Origin: Deltaproteobacteria bacterium UBA2385
GTDB taxonomy: Bacteria > Myxococcota_A > UBA796 > UBA2385
Reading direction: 5' to 3'
NCBI GenBank assembly: GCA_002343455.1
Contig: DDSR01000118.1
Coordinates: 1-12,820 of the forward strand
DNA length: 12,820 bases
Made by a program: the position numbers and the translations under genes. Shown here in pieces: positions 6,986 through 12,820 of the stretch (within the stretch, counting starts at the first letter, position 1; each line of letters begins with the position of its first letter). The notes under the pieces were generated by a model. The model had not been told where the DNA came from. It made no database searches and saw only the letters and a list, made by a program, of their open reading frames with translations.

Positions 6986-7122
6986 TTCCGCCGCAGGTCG
7001 GCCCTGCCGGGCAACGACACACTCCCGAAGAACGACTGTCTAGGACCCGGGATCACTAGGTGGACGCGCTGGAACAGCCAGCGAACGGCGGCTGTCCTCC
7101 AGCCCCCTCTCCTCCACCCCCG

Positions 7123-7899
7123 TCACCTCCACATCGTCTCCAGGTCGGCGATCTCGTCGGCCCGGGCGGGGCGCTTCTCACGAAGCGTCGACCAGAGCTC
7201 CCCCTTCGTCGGCAGAGCCCGCTGCATCATCGCCCCGACCAGCTCTCGGGCGAAGCGCGCCCTGGGCACCTCCTCGCCCGGCAACGCGTGGCTCAGGCTC
7301 TTGTCCGGCAGGCGCTCGGCGAGCTGGCCCAGCTCCCAGGTCGGGAAGGCGTCCACCAGGAAGCCCTCCAGCCGCACCCTGCGATCCCAGGCCTTCTCTT
7401 GGGGCCGATCCCACTTCGCCGGCAGTGGCTCCAGCGCCCCCAACGGCGGCGCCTCGGCGGTCACCGGCAGGCCCCGAAGGTACCGGTCCAGCCGCGGGCA
7501 GCCCTCGGGCGGCTGGTAGTAGCTGTGTCCGCTCAACTCCTCGGGGATGTGCTCGGTGCGCGCCTCGCCCACCAAAACGCAGCGCAGACCGCGGGCCACG
7601 CCCCCCTCCTGGTACAGCCGGTTCGTCAGGATCAAGCCCTCCCAGGTCGCGCCCATGCCCTTGCCGGGCTCTTCCACTCCGTCCCAGCGACGGCGGTAGG
7701 CAGCGGTCGGTACCACCAGCACGAAGTCGGCCTTCGCGAGCTCCCGCTTCATCCAGCGGGGCCAGCCCTCGTCAGGATCCACCGCGAACTGGTCGATCCA
7801 GGCGTCAAAGCCGTTGGCCCGCAGGCAGTCGGCGAACTCGCGCACGGCGCGCGAGTGATCGAGGGAGTCATGGCTGTACGAGATGAAGACCCGGGGCAA
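7123..7899 (-). CDS. SEFIR-domain protein with C-terminal effector-associated (death-like) domain
   Basis: A 258-residue protein. Residues 1 to about 145 are a SEFIR domain, the TIR-like fold named after IL-17 receptors. Its strand A is PRVFISYSHD, followed by LRANGFDAWIDQF, the GWPRWMKRELAKADFVLVV block and GKGMGATWEGLI, all characteristic of bacterial SEFIR proteins. After a Pro-rich linker, residues 173-258 (LVDAFPTWELGQLAERL... ending in a KRPARADEIADL segment) look like an effector-associated domain of the EAD1 kind, which acts as a homotypic adaptor in bacterial conflict systems. The protein is probably cytoplasmic signalling or immunity machinery, but no partner with a matching EAD lies in this window. 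The start is chosen at TTG 7899 because GGAGG (7905-7909) precedes it by 5 nt and it gives MPRVFISYSH. A TTG at 7911 would overlap that ribosome site. It follows the DksA-like gene by 32 nt, suggesting one transcript. Confidence 0.8.
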   Translation of the reverse strand: MPRVFISYSHDSLDHSRAVREFADCLRANGFDAWIDQFAVDPDEGWPRWMKRELAKADFVLVVPTAAYRRRWDGVEEPGKGMGATWEGLILTNRLYQEGGVARGLRCVLVGEARTEHIPEELSGHSYYQPPEGCPRLDRYLRGLPVTAEAPPLGALEPLPAKWDRPQEKAWDRRVRLEGFLVDAFPTWELGQLAERLPDKSLSHALPGEEVPRARFARELVGAMMQRALPTKGELWSTLREKRPARADEIADLETMWR

Positions 7900-7931
7900 G
7901 GCAACCTCCAACGGCGGCCCAGCCTACACCA

Positions 7932-8282
7932 TCACGCACAGTCGATGCACAGCGTCGCGGTCGGCATCGCCGCCAGTCGCCCGGGGCGGATCTCGCCCTC
8001 GCATGCAGAACACACGGCGTAGCTGCCCTGCTCGACGCGCTGAAGGGCCATGCGCAGGGCGCCCACCCGCTCGCGGCCGGACTCCTCCAAGGCCTCCAGC
8101 ACCTCGTCGTTCTCGACGAGCTGCGCCATCTCGCTCCAGTCCGAGGGCATCTCGCGATCCTCGTTCTGGAGGTGGGCGTCGATCTTGTCCTGGCGGCGGA
8201 GGACGGAGCGGAGCTCGGTCATCAGGTGGGAGCGGACGGCGTCCAGGTTCAGCGTTCCGTCGGCGTGCAGCAGCGGGGTCAT
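7932..8282 (-). CDS. DksA/TraR-type C4 zinc-finger protein
   Basis: A 116-residue DksA/TraR-family protein, expected to enter the RNA polymerase secondary channel and modulate initiation. An N-terminal coiled coil is followed by a C4 zinc finger with Cys91, Cys94, Cys112 and Cys115 (CSAC and CIDC) and the family segment AAMPTATLC. At the coiled-coil tip, where DksA has DxxDxA, this protein has DWSEMA (residues 48-53), a conservative D-to-E change. It is shorter than E. coli DksA (about 150), lacking N-terminal residues. The ATG at 8282 is preferred over one at 8309 because AGGAGG lies 4 nt before it and the upstream codons are themselves ribosome-site-like. It lies between a HAD phosphatase gene (48 nt upstream) and the SEFIR gene, all on the same strand. 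Confidence 0.85.
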   Translation of the reverse strand: MTPLLHADGTLNLDAVRSHLMTELRSVLRRQDKIDAHLQNEDREMPSDWSEMAQLVENDEVLEALEESGRERVGALRMALQRVEQGSYAVCSACEGEIRPGRLAAMPTATLCIDCA

Positions 8283-8330
8283 GATTCCTCCTGCCTCCTC
8301 CTTATGCACCTGGGCCCTCCAGGGATAGCC

Positions 8331-9182
8331 TCAATCGGTCACGAAAGCGGGGAGCTCGTCCAGGGCGAGCAGCACGCGGCCGCCCTCGGAGGCGTTCAGC
8401 CAGGCTCGCTCGTAGGCCGGCGTATGGGCGTTGGCGACGAGGCCGACCCGGGCGCCCATGGCCTGCGGCAGGCAGAGGTCCAGCTCGAAGATGTCGCCGA
8501 CGACGGTCAGGGCGCTCCAGGACAGGCTGAAGCCGGCCAGCAGGGACTCCAGCACGTCGTGGTAGTTGCGGCGGCGAAGCAGGACCGGGCGGGAGAGGCC
8601 TGGCAGCTGCAGCTCGGCCTCGACCCCGGTCCAGGCCTCGTCGAGGACGTACTTGGAGGCGCGGCCGTGGACCCGGGCGACCAGCCAGTCCAGCGCGCCG
8701 TCCGGGCCGCCCAGCACGCGCAGCTTGTCCTGGACCGCCTCGGTGTGGCTGTTGGTGACCACGCAGGTGTAGAGGTCGGGGATGTCGCCCAGCGCCAGCA
8801 GGCACTCCAGCGCCCCCTGCCGGAAGGCGATGCGGGTCTTCTTGTAGTTGTACTTGTAGAGGATGCCGTCCAGCAGCCGGGTCCGGTCCTGCTCGGAGGT
8901 GAAGGTCCCGGTGTGCTCGAAGATGCGGCGCGCCACGGGCATGATGCGCAGGTAGGGGTCGACCGTGGCGGGGGCGACGATGCGGCCGTTGAAGACCCAG
9001 CCGAAGTCCTGGGGGTTGGCGGCGACCTCGGCCTCGAAGCGCTCGGCCAGGCGGAGCGTCTCGGGCAGGCCCAGCCCGGTCAGGACGGCGATGTCTTCGA
9101 GGTAGCCCTGGCGAAAGGGCGCGCCCTCTGCCTCCGCGTCCGTCATCGTCCCGTCGAAGTCGAGCACCAGGACCTTCTTCAT
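8331..9182 (-). CDS. HAD-superfamily hydrolase (phosphatase)
   Basis: A 283-residue haloacid dehalogenase-family enzyme, probably a phosphatase of a small metabolite. Motif I is LVLDFDGTMTD with nucleophile Asp8 and acid/base Asp10. Motif II is VVTNSH with Thr143. A candidate motif III lysine is Lys177 in GRASKYV. Motif IV is VVGDIFELD with Asp230 and Asp235. A large cap region lies between residues 15 and 130. The ATG at 9182 is preceded by GGAGG with a 5-nt spacer. An upstream open frame exists to 9602 but overlaps the divergent pssA gene antisense and has no domain content. It is divergent from pssA with a 49-nt shared intergenic region, and upstream of the DksA-like gene. The substrate is not identifiable. 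Confidence 0.83.
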   Translation of the reverse strand: MKKVLVLDFDGTMTDAEAEGAPFRQGYLEDIAVLTGLGLPETLRLAERFEAEVAANPQDFGWVFNGRIVAPATVDPYLRIMPVARRIFEHTGTFTSEQDRTRLLDGILYKYNYKKTRIAFRQGALECLLALGDIPDLYTCVVTNSHTEAVQDKLRVLGGPDGALDWLVARVHGRASKYVLDEAWTGVEAELQLPGLSRPVLLRRRNYHDVLESLLAGFSLSWSALTVVGDIFELDLCLPQAMGARVGLVANAHTPAYERAWLNASEGGRVLLALDELPAFVTD

Positions 9183-9207
9183 CGCTGCCTCCGCTGTGGT
9201 GCCGGTT

Positions 9208-9222
9208 CTACCCTGCTGGTAG
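9208..9222. promoter_or_regulatory. Small inverted repeat in the HAD/pssA divergent gap
   Basis: CTACC and GGTAG form perfect 5-bp arms around a 5-nt CTGCT centre, midway between the divergent HAD and pssA starts. It abuts the larger palindrome at 9222-9241. It could be an operator half or chance; short palindromes are common at this GC content. Confidence 0.25.
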
Positions 9223-9241
9223 GCTGTCCGCGTGGACAGCC
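9222..9241. promoter_or_regulatory. Perfect palindrome overlapping the pssA GTG start
   Basis: GGCTGTCC and GGACAGCC are perfect 8-bp arms around a 4-nt GCGT loop. The GTG at 9232-9234 sits in the loop and second arm. On the pssA mRNA it would fold into a strong hairpin hiding the start codon. As DNA it would be a good dyad operator for a repressor acting on both divergent genes. Alternatively, if translation starts at the ATG at 9256, the hairpin lies in the leader. Confidence 0.45.
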
Positions 9242-9897
9242 CGCGCTCGCCGTCGATGATCCGCAGCCTCGTGCTCGCCGACTTCATCACCCTGATCAAC
9301 GCCGCCTGCGGGACGCTGGCGGTCTTCGCCTGCCTGAACCATATGGACGTGGCCGGGCGCGCCTGCGCCGACGCCGGCAAGGTGCACCTCGCCGCCTGCG
9401 TGGACAGCCCCTGGCTGTGGCTCGCCTTCGCCCTCCTGCCGATCGCCTTCCTGGCGGACGCCGCCGACGGCTGGGTGGCCCGGCGGACGCATCGGCAGAG
9501 CAAGTACGGCGGCGACCTGGACAGCCTGGCCGACATCGTCTCCTTCGGGCTGGCGCCCGCCGTGCTGGGCTTCACGCTGGGCCTGCGCGGCGGCCTCGAC
9601 ATGCTCGTCCTGGTCTACTTCGTCGCCTGCGGCATGGCCCGGCTGGCCCGCTTCAACGTCACCTCGGCCGACCTGACGACCGCCGCCGGCAAGGTCAGCC
9701 ACTTCGAGGGCACCCCCATCCCCACCAGCCTGGGTATCGCCCTCCTGCTCTTCGTCGCCTGGCGGCTGGGGGCGGTCGGCGACGCCATCTGGCTCGGCGA
9801 GCTGCAGCTGGGCCCGACCACCTTCCACCCGCTGGTGCTGCTCTACGGCATCAGCGGCACCCTGATGATCAGCCGCGTCCGCATCCCCAAACCCTGA
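9232..9897 (+). CDS. pssA: CDP-diacylglycerol-serine O-phosphatidyltransferase (phosphatidylserine synthase)
   Basis: A 221-residue integral membrane enzyme of the CDP-alcohol phosphatidyltransferase family, type II PssA. It makes phosphatidylserine, the precursor of phosphatidylethanolamine, from CDP-diacylglycerol and serine. The full catalytic motif is present: Asp76, Asp79-Gly80, Ala83-Arg84, Gly93, Asp97, Asp101. The downstream HFEGTPIPTSLG (157-168) matches the PssA signature region. Hydrophobic helices lie at about 13-35, 60-76, 105-118, 122-135, 165-180 and 197-213. The GTG at 9232 and the ATG at 9256 (residue 9) are both possible starts; neither has a good ribosome site, and the GTG lies in a strong palindrome. 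A YARHG lipoprotein gene follows 8 nt after the stop and is probably cotranscribed. Confidence 0.9.
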   Translation: MDSPRSPSMIRSLVLADFITLINAACGTLAVFACLNHMDVAGRACADAGKVHLAACVDSPWLWLAFALLPIAFLADAADGWVARRTHRQSKYGGDLDSLADIVSFGLAPAVLGFTLGLRGGLDMLVLVYFVACGMARLARFNVTSADLTTAAGKVSHFEGTPIPTSLGIALLLFVAWRLGAVGDAIWLGELQLGPTTFHPLVLLYGISGTLMISRVRIPKP

Positions 9898-9905
9898 GGT
9901 CCCCC

Positions 9906-10448
9906 TTGTCCCATCTCCGTGCGTCTCCGCTTCGCGCCTCGCTGGCCCTCCTGGCGGGCCTCTCCCTCGCCTGCGGCGACAGCGACGCCCCCTCGGCCTC
10001 CTCCTCCCCGGCCCCCGCGCCCGCTCCTGCGACGACCCCCGCACCGACGGCGCCGCAGCCCGGGGTCGATCCGCTGGCCGGCAAGACGACCCGCCAGATC
10101 TGCGAGGACAACGGCCTCGCCATGATCAAGTGGTCCTACGAGCAGCTCAACACGGACTTCCGCAGCCTGTGCTGCGGGGCCGACGGCATCCAGGACGACC
10201 CGGTCTGCGAGCTGGACTGGCCCTTCTCCGATGTGCCCCCCTGCGACGCCTACGACTTCATGCGCAACCACATCTACGCCCGCTACGGCTACCCCTTCAA
10301 GGACCCGCGCTTCGTGCAGGAGTTCGGCACCAAGGACTGGTACCAGAAGCGCGACGACTTCAACGCCGCCTGGCTCAGCCCGGTCGCCAGCAAGAACGTC
10401 GAGACGCTCAAGAAGCTCAAGGCCGACAAGGTCGCCTGCATGGACTGA
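9906..10448 (+). CDS. YARHG-domain predicted lipoprotein
   Basis: A 180-residue predicted exported protein. The N-terminus has Arg5 and Arg10, a hydrophobic run (SLALLAGLSLA) and Cys23 as likely lipidation site, though the lipobox LSLAC is not ideal. Residues 25-55 are a Ser/Pro/Ala-rich linker. Residues about 115-172 form a YARHG domain, with IYARYGYPFKDPRF and the following W-Y residues, a small extracellular domain of unknown function often found near peptidoglycan or envelope functions. Six Cys (66, 89, 90, 101, 113, 178) besides Cys23 suggest disulfides. The TTG start at 9906 is supported by GAGGT (9896-9900) with a 5-nt spacer, overlapping the pssA stop. The stop TGA begins a palindrome shared with the convergent gene. 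Confidence 0.77.
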   Translation: MSHLRASPLRASLALLAGLSLACGDSDAPSASSSPAPAPAPATTPAPTAPQPGVDPLAGKTTRQICEDNGLAMIKWSYEQLNTDFRSLCCGADGIQDDPVCELDWPFSDVPPCDAYDFMRNHIYARYGYPFKDPRFVQEFGTKDWYQKRDDFNAAWLSPVASKNVETLKKLKADKVACMD

Positions 10449-10461
10449 GCGGCCCGCTCAG
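10445..10461. terminator. Palindrome spanning two convergent stop codons, possible bidirectional terminator
   Basis: CTGAGCGG-C-CCGCTCAG is a perfect 17-bp palindrome with 8-bp arms. It contains the TGA of the YARHG gene (10446-10448) and the TGA of the calcium-repeat gene (10460-10458), which are only 9 nt apart. With a 3-nt loop, a 7-bp GC-rich stem remains in either transcript. There is no T-tract on either side, so an intrinsic terminator is not assured. Confidence 0.4.
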
Positions 10462-12464
10462 GTCGGCAGGACGCGCACCAGGATGGTCACCTCGTCGACG
10501 TAGACCAGGCCATCGCCCAGGGCGTCGATGCGGATCAGGTAGTACTGGTCGGCCTCGGAGCGGGCCTCGATGCCCAGCATCTCCAGGGTGAAGCTGACGT
10601 GGGTGGTGCCCTCGTCCAGGCCTGTCAGGTCGAAGACGGTCGGGTCGACAGAGACGACGTAGCCGAGGGGATCGTCCAGCTCCAGGGTCAGCTCCTGGAA
10701 CTGGATGCCCTCGACCAGGGTCTCGATCGAGCCGGCGATCAGGTCGGTCGTGACGTCGCTGCTGGTGTTCCACTCGAAGACCATCGGGTCGTCGAAGCGC
10801 CCGTCGTCGTCCAGATCCCCCAGCGAGTTGGTCACGCGGCCCAGCTCCTCCATGGCCGGCTTGCAGTCGTTCAGGCCGGGGCTGCAGATGCCGATCACAT
10901 AGCCGCCCAGGGCGGCGACGGCGGCGGCGACGTTGCTCATGCCGGCCTCGCCGGGGCAGCCGTTGGGGAACTCGTAGAGCTCGCGGTAGTCGGCGTCCTT
11001 GATGGCGTCGTCGGTGGCGTAGATGACGATCGGGATGGCCTTGTCGCGGAAGCCGATGCCGCCGAGCTGGCCGGTCCCGGGGACCGAGGCGACGTAGTGC
11101 TGCCCGCCCAGCGCGCCGAATGGATCGGTGACCGTGGCGTGGAAGGGCCGCACATCCTTCTCGGCGTCGTAGACGCTGTCGCAGTCGGTGTCGTAGCCGA
11201 TGCCCGTCAGCAGCTGGTAGAGGCCCTCGAAGCCGGACTCGGGGTAGTCGCGGCCGATGCCACCGGCGTGGTGCTCGACCGAGCCCAGCGCCGTGGTCAT
11301 CAGGCCGGTCGAGGTCGTGATCTGCTGCTGCATCCGGTAGGGCAGGGCGCCCGTGGTCGAGGTGCCGGTCGAGGTCAGCCAGTAGTCTTCGTACTGGGCG
11401 AAGCCGAAGGCCATGTCGGGGATGCTCAGCGCCAGCCGGGTGGTGATCTCGTTGAAGCTGCCGGCGAGGGCGGCGGCCTCGTCCATCATGGTGGCGGTCG
11501 TGTCCAGCAGGAAGGCCACGTCGGCCTTCTGGATGGTCAGCGCGACCTCGTACTCCAGCTCTTGCGCTGTGCGCGGCGTGGTCTCGATGTAGAGCCCCCG
11601 CGGCATCGACTCGGGGTCCAGGGGGTCGGTGCCGACGTAGACCTCGCCGCCGTCGGGGATGCCGTCGCCGTCGCTGTCGGGGTCGTGCGGATCGGTCAGG
11701 TAGACGAAGACCTCCCAGCCGTCCTCGATCCCGTCGCCGTCGCTGTCCTTGTCCTCGTGGTCGTAGAGGCCGTCGCCGTCGGTGTCGACGGCCTCGCCCC
11801 CGGCGGCCCCCTCTTCGGCGTCGGGGAGGCCGTCGGCGTCGCTGTCCAGGTCCCGGCTGTCGGGCGTCCCGTCCCCGTCGGTGTCGGTCGGCTCGCCGTG
11901 CTGGCCGCCCTCGTACCGATCGTCGATGCCGTCGCCGTCGCTGTCGCTGTCCAGGCGGTCGGGGAGGCCGTCGCTGTCGTAGTCGTAGTCCCCGCAGGGG
12001 TCCAGCGGCGCCCCCTCGTCCACGTCCAGCAGGCCGTCCCCGTCGTCGTCCTCGTCCCGCAGATCGGGGACCCCGTCGCCATCGGTGTCCAGCAGGACCT
12101 CGCCCGCGGGGCCCTCCACCTGGTCGGGCACGCAGTTGTCGTCGCTGTCCAGGTCCAGGAAGTCGGGCTTGCCGTCGTTGTCGCTGTCGAAGGGCAGCGT
12201 CTCCAGGTCCTCGTCCCCGGCCTCGAGCCGGTCGGGCACGCCGTCTCCGTCGCTGTCCAGGTCCAGGTGGTTGGGCTGGCCGTCCCCGTCGGCGTCCTCC
12301 TGGCCCTCGTGGATGTCCAGGATGCCGTCCCCGTCGGTGTCGACCCAGGCCTCTGCCGCGCTGGTGCCGCCGTCCTCGTCGCCGGGGAGGGGCTCGCCGC
12401 CCTTCTCCGTGCAGCCCGCCAGGACGAGGAGCAGGGAGCTCAGGAGAGGGTGGGACGAGCGCAT
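10458..12464 (-). CDS. Lipoprotein with thrombospondin type 3-like calcium repeats and VWA-like domain
   Basis: A 668-residue predicted cell-surface lipoprotein. The signal peptide ends in LVLAGC with Cys18. Residues 42-275 hold 14 tandem DxDxDGxxD units (thrombospondin type 3-like, calcium-binding); the fifth, DSDDNCVPD (107-115), is degenerate. Residues about 313-590 resemble a von Willebrand/integrin beta A-like domain: ADVAFLLDTTATM with a DTTAT MIDAS variant (Asp321, Thr323, Thr325), MAFGFAQYEDYW, and IPIVIYATDD at 477-486. A beta-rich tail ends the protein. Such proteins suggest calcium-dependent adhesion or surface scaffolding; the ligand is unknown. GGAGG lies 4 nt before the ATG. The coding DNA is strongly repetitive (GTCGCCGTCGCTGTC-type) solely because of the Asp/Gly repeats. 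It is convergent with the YARHG gene and lies downstream of the Gre factor gene. Confidence 0.9.
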   Translation of the reverse strand: MRSSHPLLSSLLLVLAGCTEKGGEPLPGDEDGGTSAAEAWVDTDGDGILDIHEGQEDADGDGQPNHLDLDSDGDGVPDRLEAGDEDLETLPFDSDNDGKPDFLDLDSDDNCVPDQVEGPAGEVLLDTDGDGVPDLRDEDDDGDGLLDVDEGAPLDPCGDYDYDSDGLPDRLDSDSDGDGIDDRYEGGQHGEPTDTDGDGTPDSRDLDSDADGLPDAEEGAAGGEAVDTDGDGLYDHEDKDSDGDGIEDGWEVFVYLTDPHDPDSDGDGIPDGGEVYVGTDPLDPESMPRGLYIETTPRTAQELEYEVALTIQKADVAFLLDTTATMMDEAAALAGSFNEITTRLALSIPDMAFGFAQYEDYWLTSTGTSTTGALPYRMQQQITTSTGLMTTALGSVEHHAGGIGRDYPESGFEGLYQLLTGIGYDTDCDSVYDAEKDVRPFHATVTDPFGALGGQHYVASVPGTGQLGGIGFRDKAIPIVIYATDDAIKDADYRELYEFPNGCPGEAGMSNVAAAVAALGGYVIGICSPGLNDCKPAMEELGRVTNSLGDLDDDGRFDDPMVFEWNTSSDVTTDLIAGSIETLVEGIQFQELTLELDDPLGYVVSVDPTVFDLTGLDEGTTHVSFTLEMLGIEARSEADQYYLIRIDALGDGLVYVDEVTILVRVLPT

Positions 12465-12486
12465 GGAACCTCCGTCGGTGAGGGTA

Positions 12487-12512
12487 GCCTGAAACGGCCC
12501 CTGTGCTCAGGC
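12487..12512. terminator. Weak inverted repeat at the end of the Gre factor gene
   Basis: GCCTGA (12487-12492) and TCAGGC (12507-12512) can pair around a 14-nt loop; the right arm contains the gene's stop codon. There is no T-tract, so termination is only a possibility. The same 42-nt gap carries the ribosome site of the calcium-repeat lipoprotein gene. Confidence 0.25.
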
Positions 12513-12820
12513 TTTCTCGGGCCCATAGCGGACCGCGAGGACCTCCAGCTCGACCGTGCCCTTGGGCAGGACGACCGTCAGGGTGTCGCCGGCCTTGCGG
12601 CCCAGCAGCGCCCGCCCGATCGGGCTCTGCACGCTGATGCGCCCCAGGTTCGGGTCGCTCTCGTCCTGGTCGACCAGCCGCATGGTGCGCTCGATCGGCT
12701 CGGACTCACCGGGCTCGTAGACCTCGACCGTGACCAGGGCGCCGAAGACGATCTCCGCCCGCGGAGGCAGCTCGCCCAGGTCGACCACCGTGACCCCCTC
12801 GATCTTCTTGCGCAGGTAGC
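12507..12820 (-). CDS. greB: GreA/GreB-type transcript cleavage factor, C-terminal part
   Basis: The last 103 codons of a gene whose 5' end lies beyond the right edge. Gre factors enter the RNA polymerase secondary channel through an N-terminal coiled coil and stimulate cleavage of backtracked RNA. The visible part begins YLRKKIEGVTVVD, the end of the coiled coil. It continues into the FKBP-like globular domain with VFGALVTVEV, DESDPNLGRISVQSPIGRAL and LLGRKAGDTLTV. The YLRKK...VVD junction and the ISVQSPIGRALLG segment resemble GreB rather more than GreA, but the two cannot be separated without the N-terminus. A GTG at 12788 is in frame but is inside the domain and not the real start. The family resemblance to the DksA-like protein encoded elsewhere in this window is functional only. 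Confidence 0.85.
   Translation of the reverse strand, partial: YLRKKIEGVTVVDLGELPPRAEIVFGALVTVEVYEPGESEPIERTMRLVDQDESDPNLGRISVQSPIGRALLGRKAGDTLTVVLPKGTVELEVLAVRYGPEKA

Larger units (their letters stand above)
6786..7122. other. 337-bp noncoding stretch with repeat cluster
   Basis: No convincing coding sequence lies between the RAYT-like start and the SEFIR gene stop. The composition is G/T-skewed on the + strand (CCCC/ACA-rich on the - strand) and unlike the flanking genes. It holds three imperfect 47-bp repeats at 64-bp spacing (6811-6985), then a small GCCC-TGCC-GGGC hairpin at 7001-7012. A partly symmetric block, CTAG-GA-CCCGGG-ATCA-CTAG, lies at about 7040-7059. No promoter can be named with confidence. 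Confidence 0.7.

Noticed and set aside
4768..7056. 762-codon - strand frame across the peptidase and RAYT-like genes
   Set aside because: Out-of-frame shadow; it runs through the noncoding repeat region and shows no recognisable domain.
8309..8323. CCTGG/CCAGG inverted repeat in the leader of the DksA-like gene
   Set aside because: Only 5-bp arms in very GC-rich DNA, with no associated T-tract or other regulatory feature.
9183..9602. N-terminal extension of the HAD protein
   Set aside because: Antisense to pssA, no domain, and a good ribosome site precedes the ATG at 9182.
8172..9905. Upstream extension of the YARHG protein frame
   Set aside because: It runs antisense to the HAD and DksA-like genes and out of frame through pssA. 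The signal peptide and ribosome site place the start at 9906.
11600..12370. Dense GTCGCCGTCGCTGTC-type nucleotide repeats, at first sight a satellite or CRISPR-like array
   Set aside because: They are fully explained by the 14 Asp/Gly calcium-binding repeats of the lipoprotein and stay in frame, with irregular spacing.

Overview
The window is very GC-rich, densely packed DNA with short intergenic gaps, frequent GTG/TTG starts and many 4-14 bp gene overlaps. The gene mix suggests a myxobacteria-like (Myxococcota / former Deltaproteobacteria) or similar complex predatory or soil bacterium. It includes a calcium-repeat plus VWA lipoprotein, a SEFIR protein with a death-like adaptor tail, a YARHG lipoprotein and a lipoprotein prolyl oligopeptidase. 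This taxonomic reading is inference; no rRNA or tRNA gene is present to anchor it.

Layout, left to right. (1) 56-2987, + strand: a three-gene, translationally coupled catabolic operon. It encodes the catalytic beta subunit of a 2-aminophenol-1,6-dioxygenase-type class III extradiol dioxygenase, then the non-catalytic alpha subunit fused to a RidA-family 2-aminomuconate deaminase, then a KynB-type kynurenine formamidase. KynB acts early and the deaminase late in tryptophan/kynurenine-to-aminomuconate degradation. The likely job is therefore tryptophan or aminophenol ring catabolism, with a LigB-type enzyme doing the ring cleavage. (2) 2984-5915, - strand: a lipoprotein prolyl oligopeptidase followed by a PlsC-type acyltransferase, overlapping by 14 bp. 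(3) 5988-6985: a diverged HUH/Y1 transposase-like protein of the RAYT kind with an added C-terminal HTH. Just upstream lie three 47-bp imperfect repeats at an exact 64-bp period, inside a 337-bp noncoding stretch. (4) 7123-9182, - strand: a HAD phosphatase, a DksA/TraR-type zinc-finger protein, and a SEFIR protein with a C-terminal effector-associated (EAD-like) domain, a likely conflict or signalling component. (5) 9232-10448, + strand: phosphatidylserine synthase followed 8 nt later by a YARHG-domain lipoprotein. (6) 10458-12464, - strand: a large lipoprotein with 14 thrombospondin type 3-like calcium repeats and a von Willebrand A-like domain. (7) 12507 to the end, - strand: the C-terminal part of a GreA/GreB transcript cleavage factor, cut by the window edge.

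The strongest candidates for something not commonly described are the dioxygenase-alpha/deaminase fusion linked to kynB, the 64-bp-period repeats beside the RAYT-like gene, and the orphan SEFIR-EAD protein. Two palindromes also stand out: one over the pssA start codon and one spanning two convergent stop codons. Lipid genes (plsC, pssA) appear twice but in separate transcription units, and no direct functional link between the units can be shown from the sequence.
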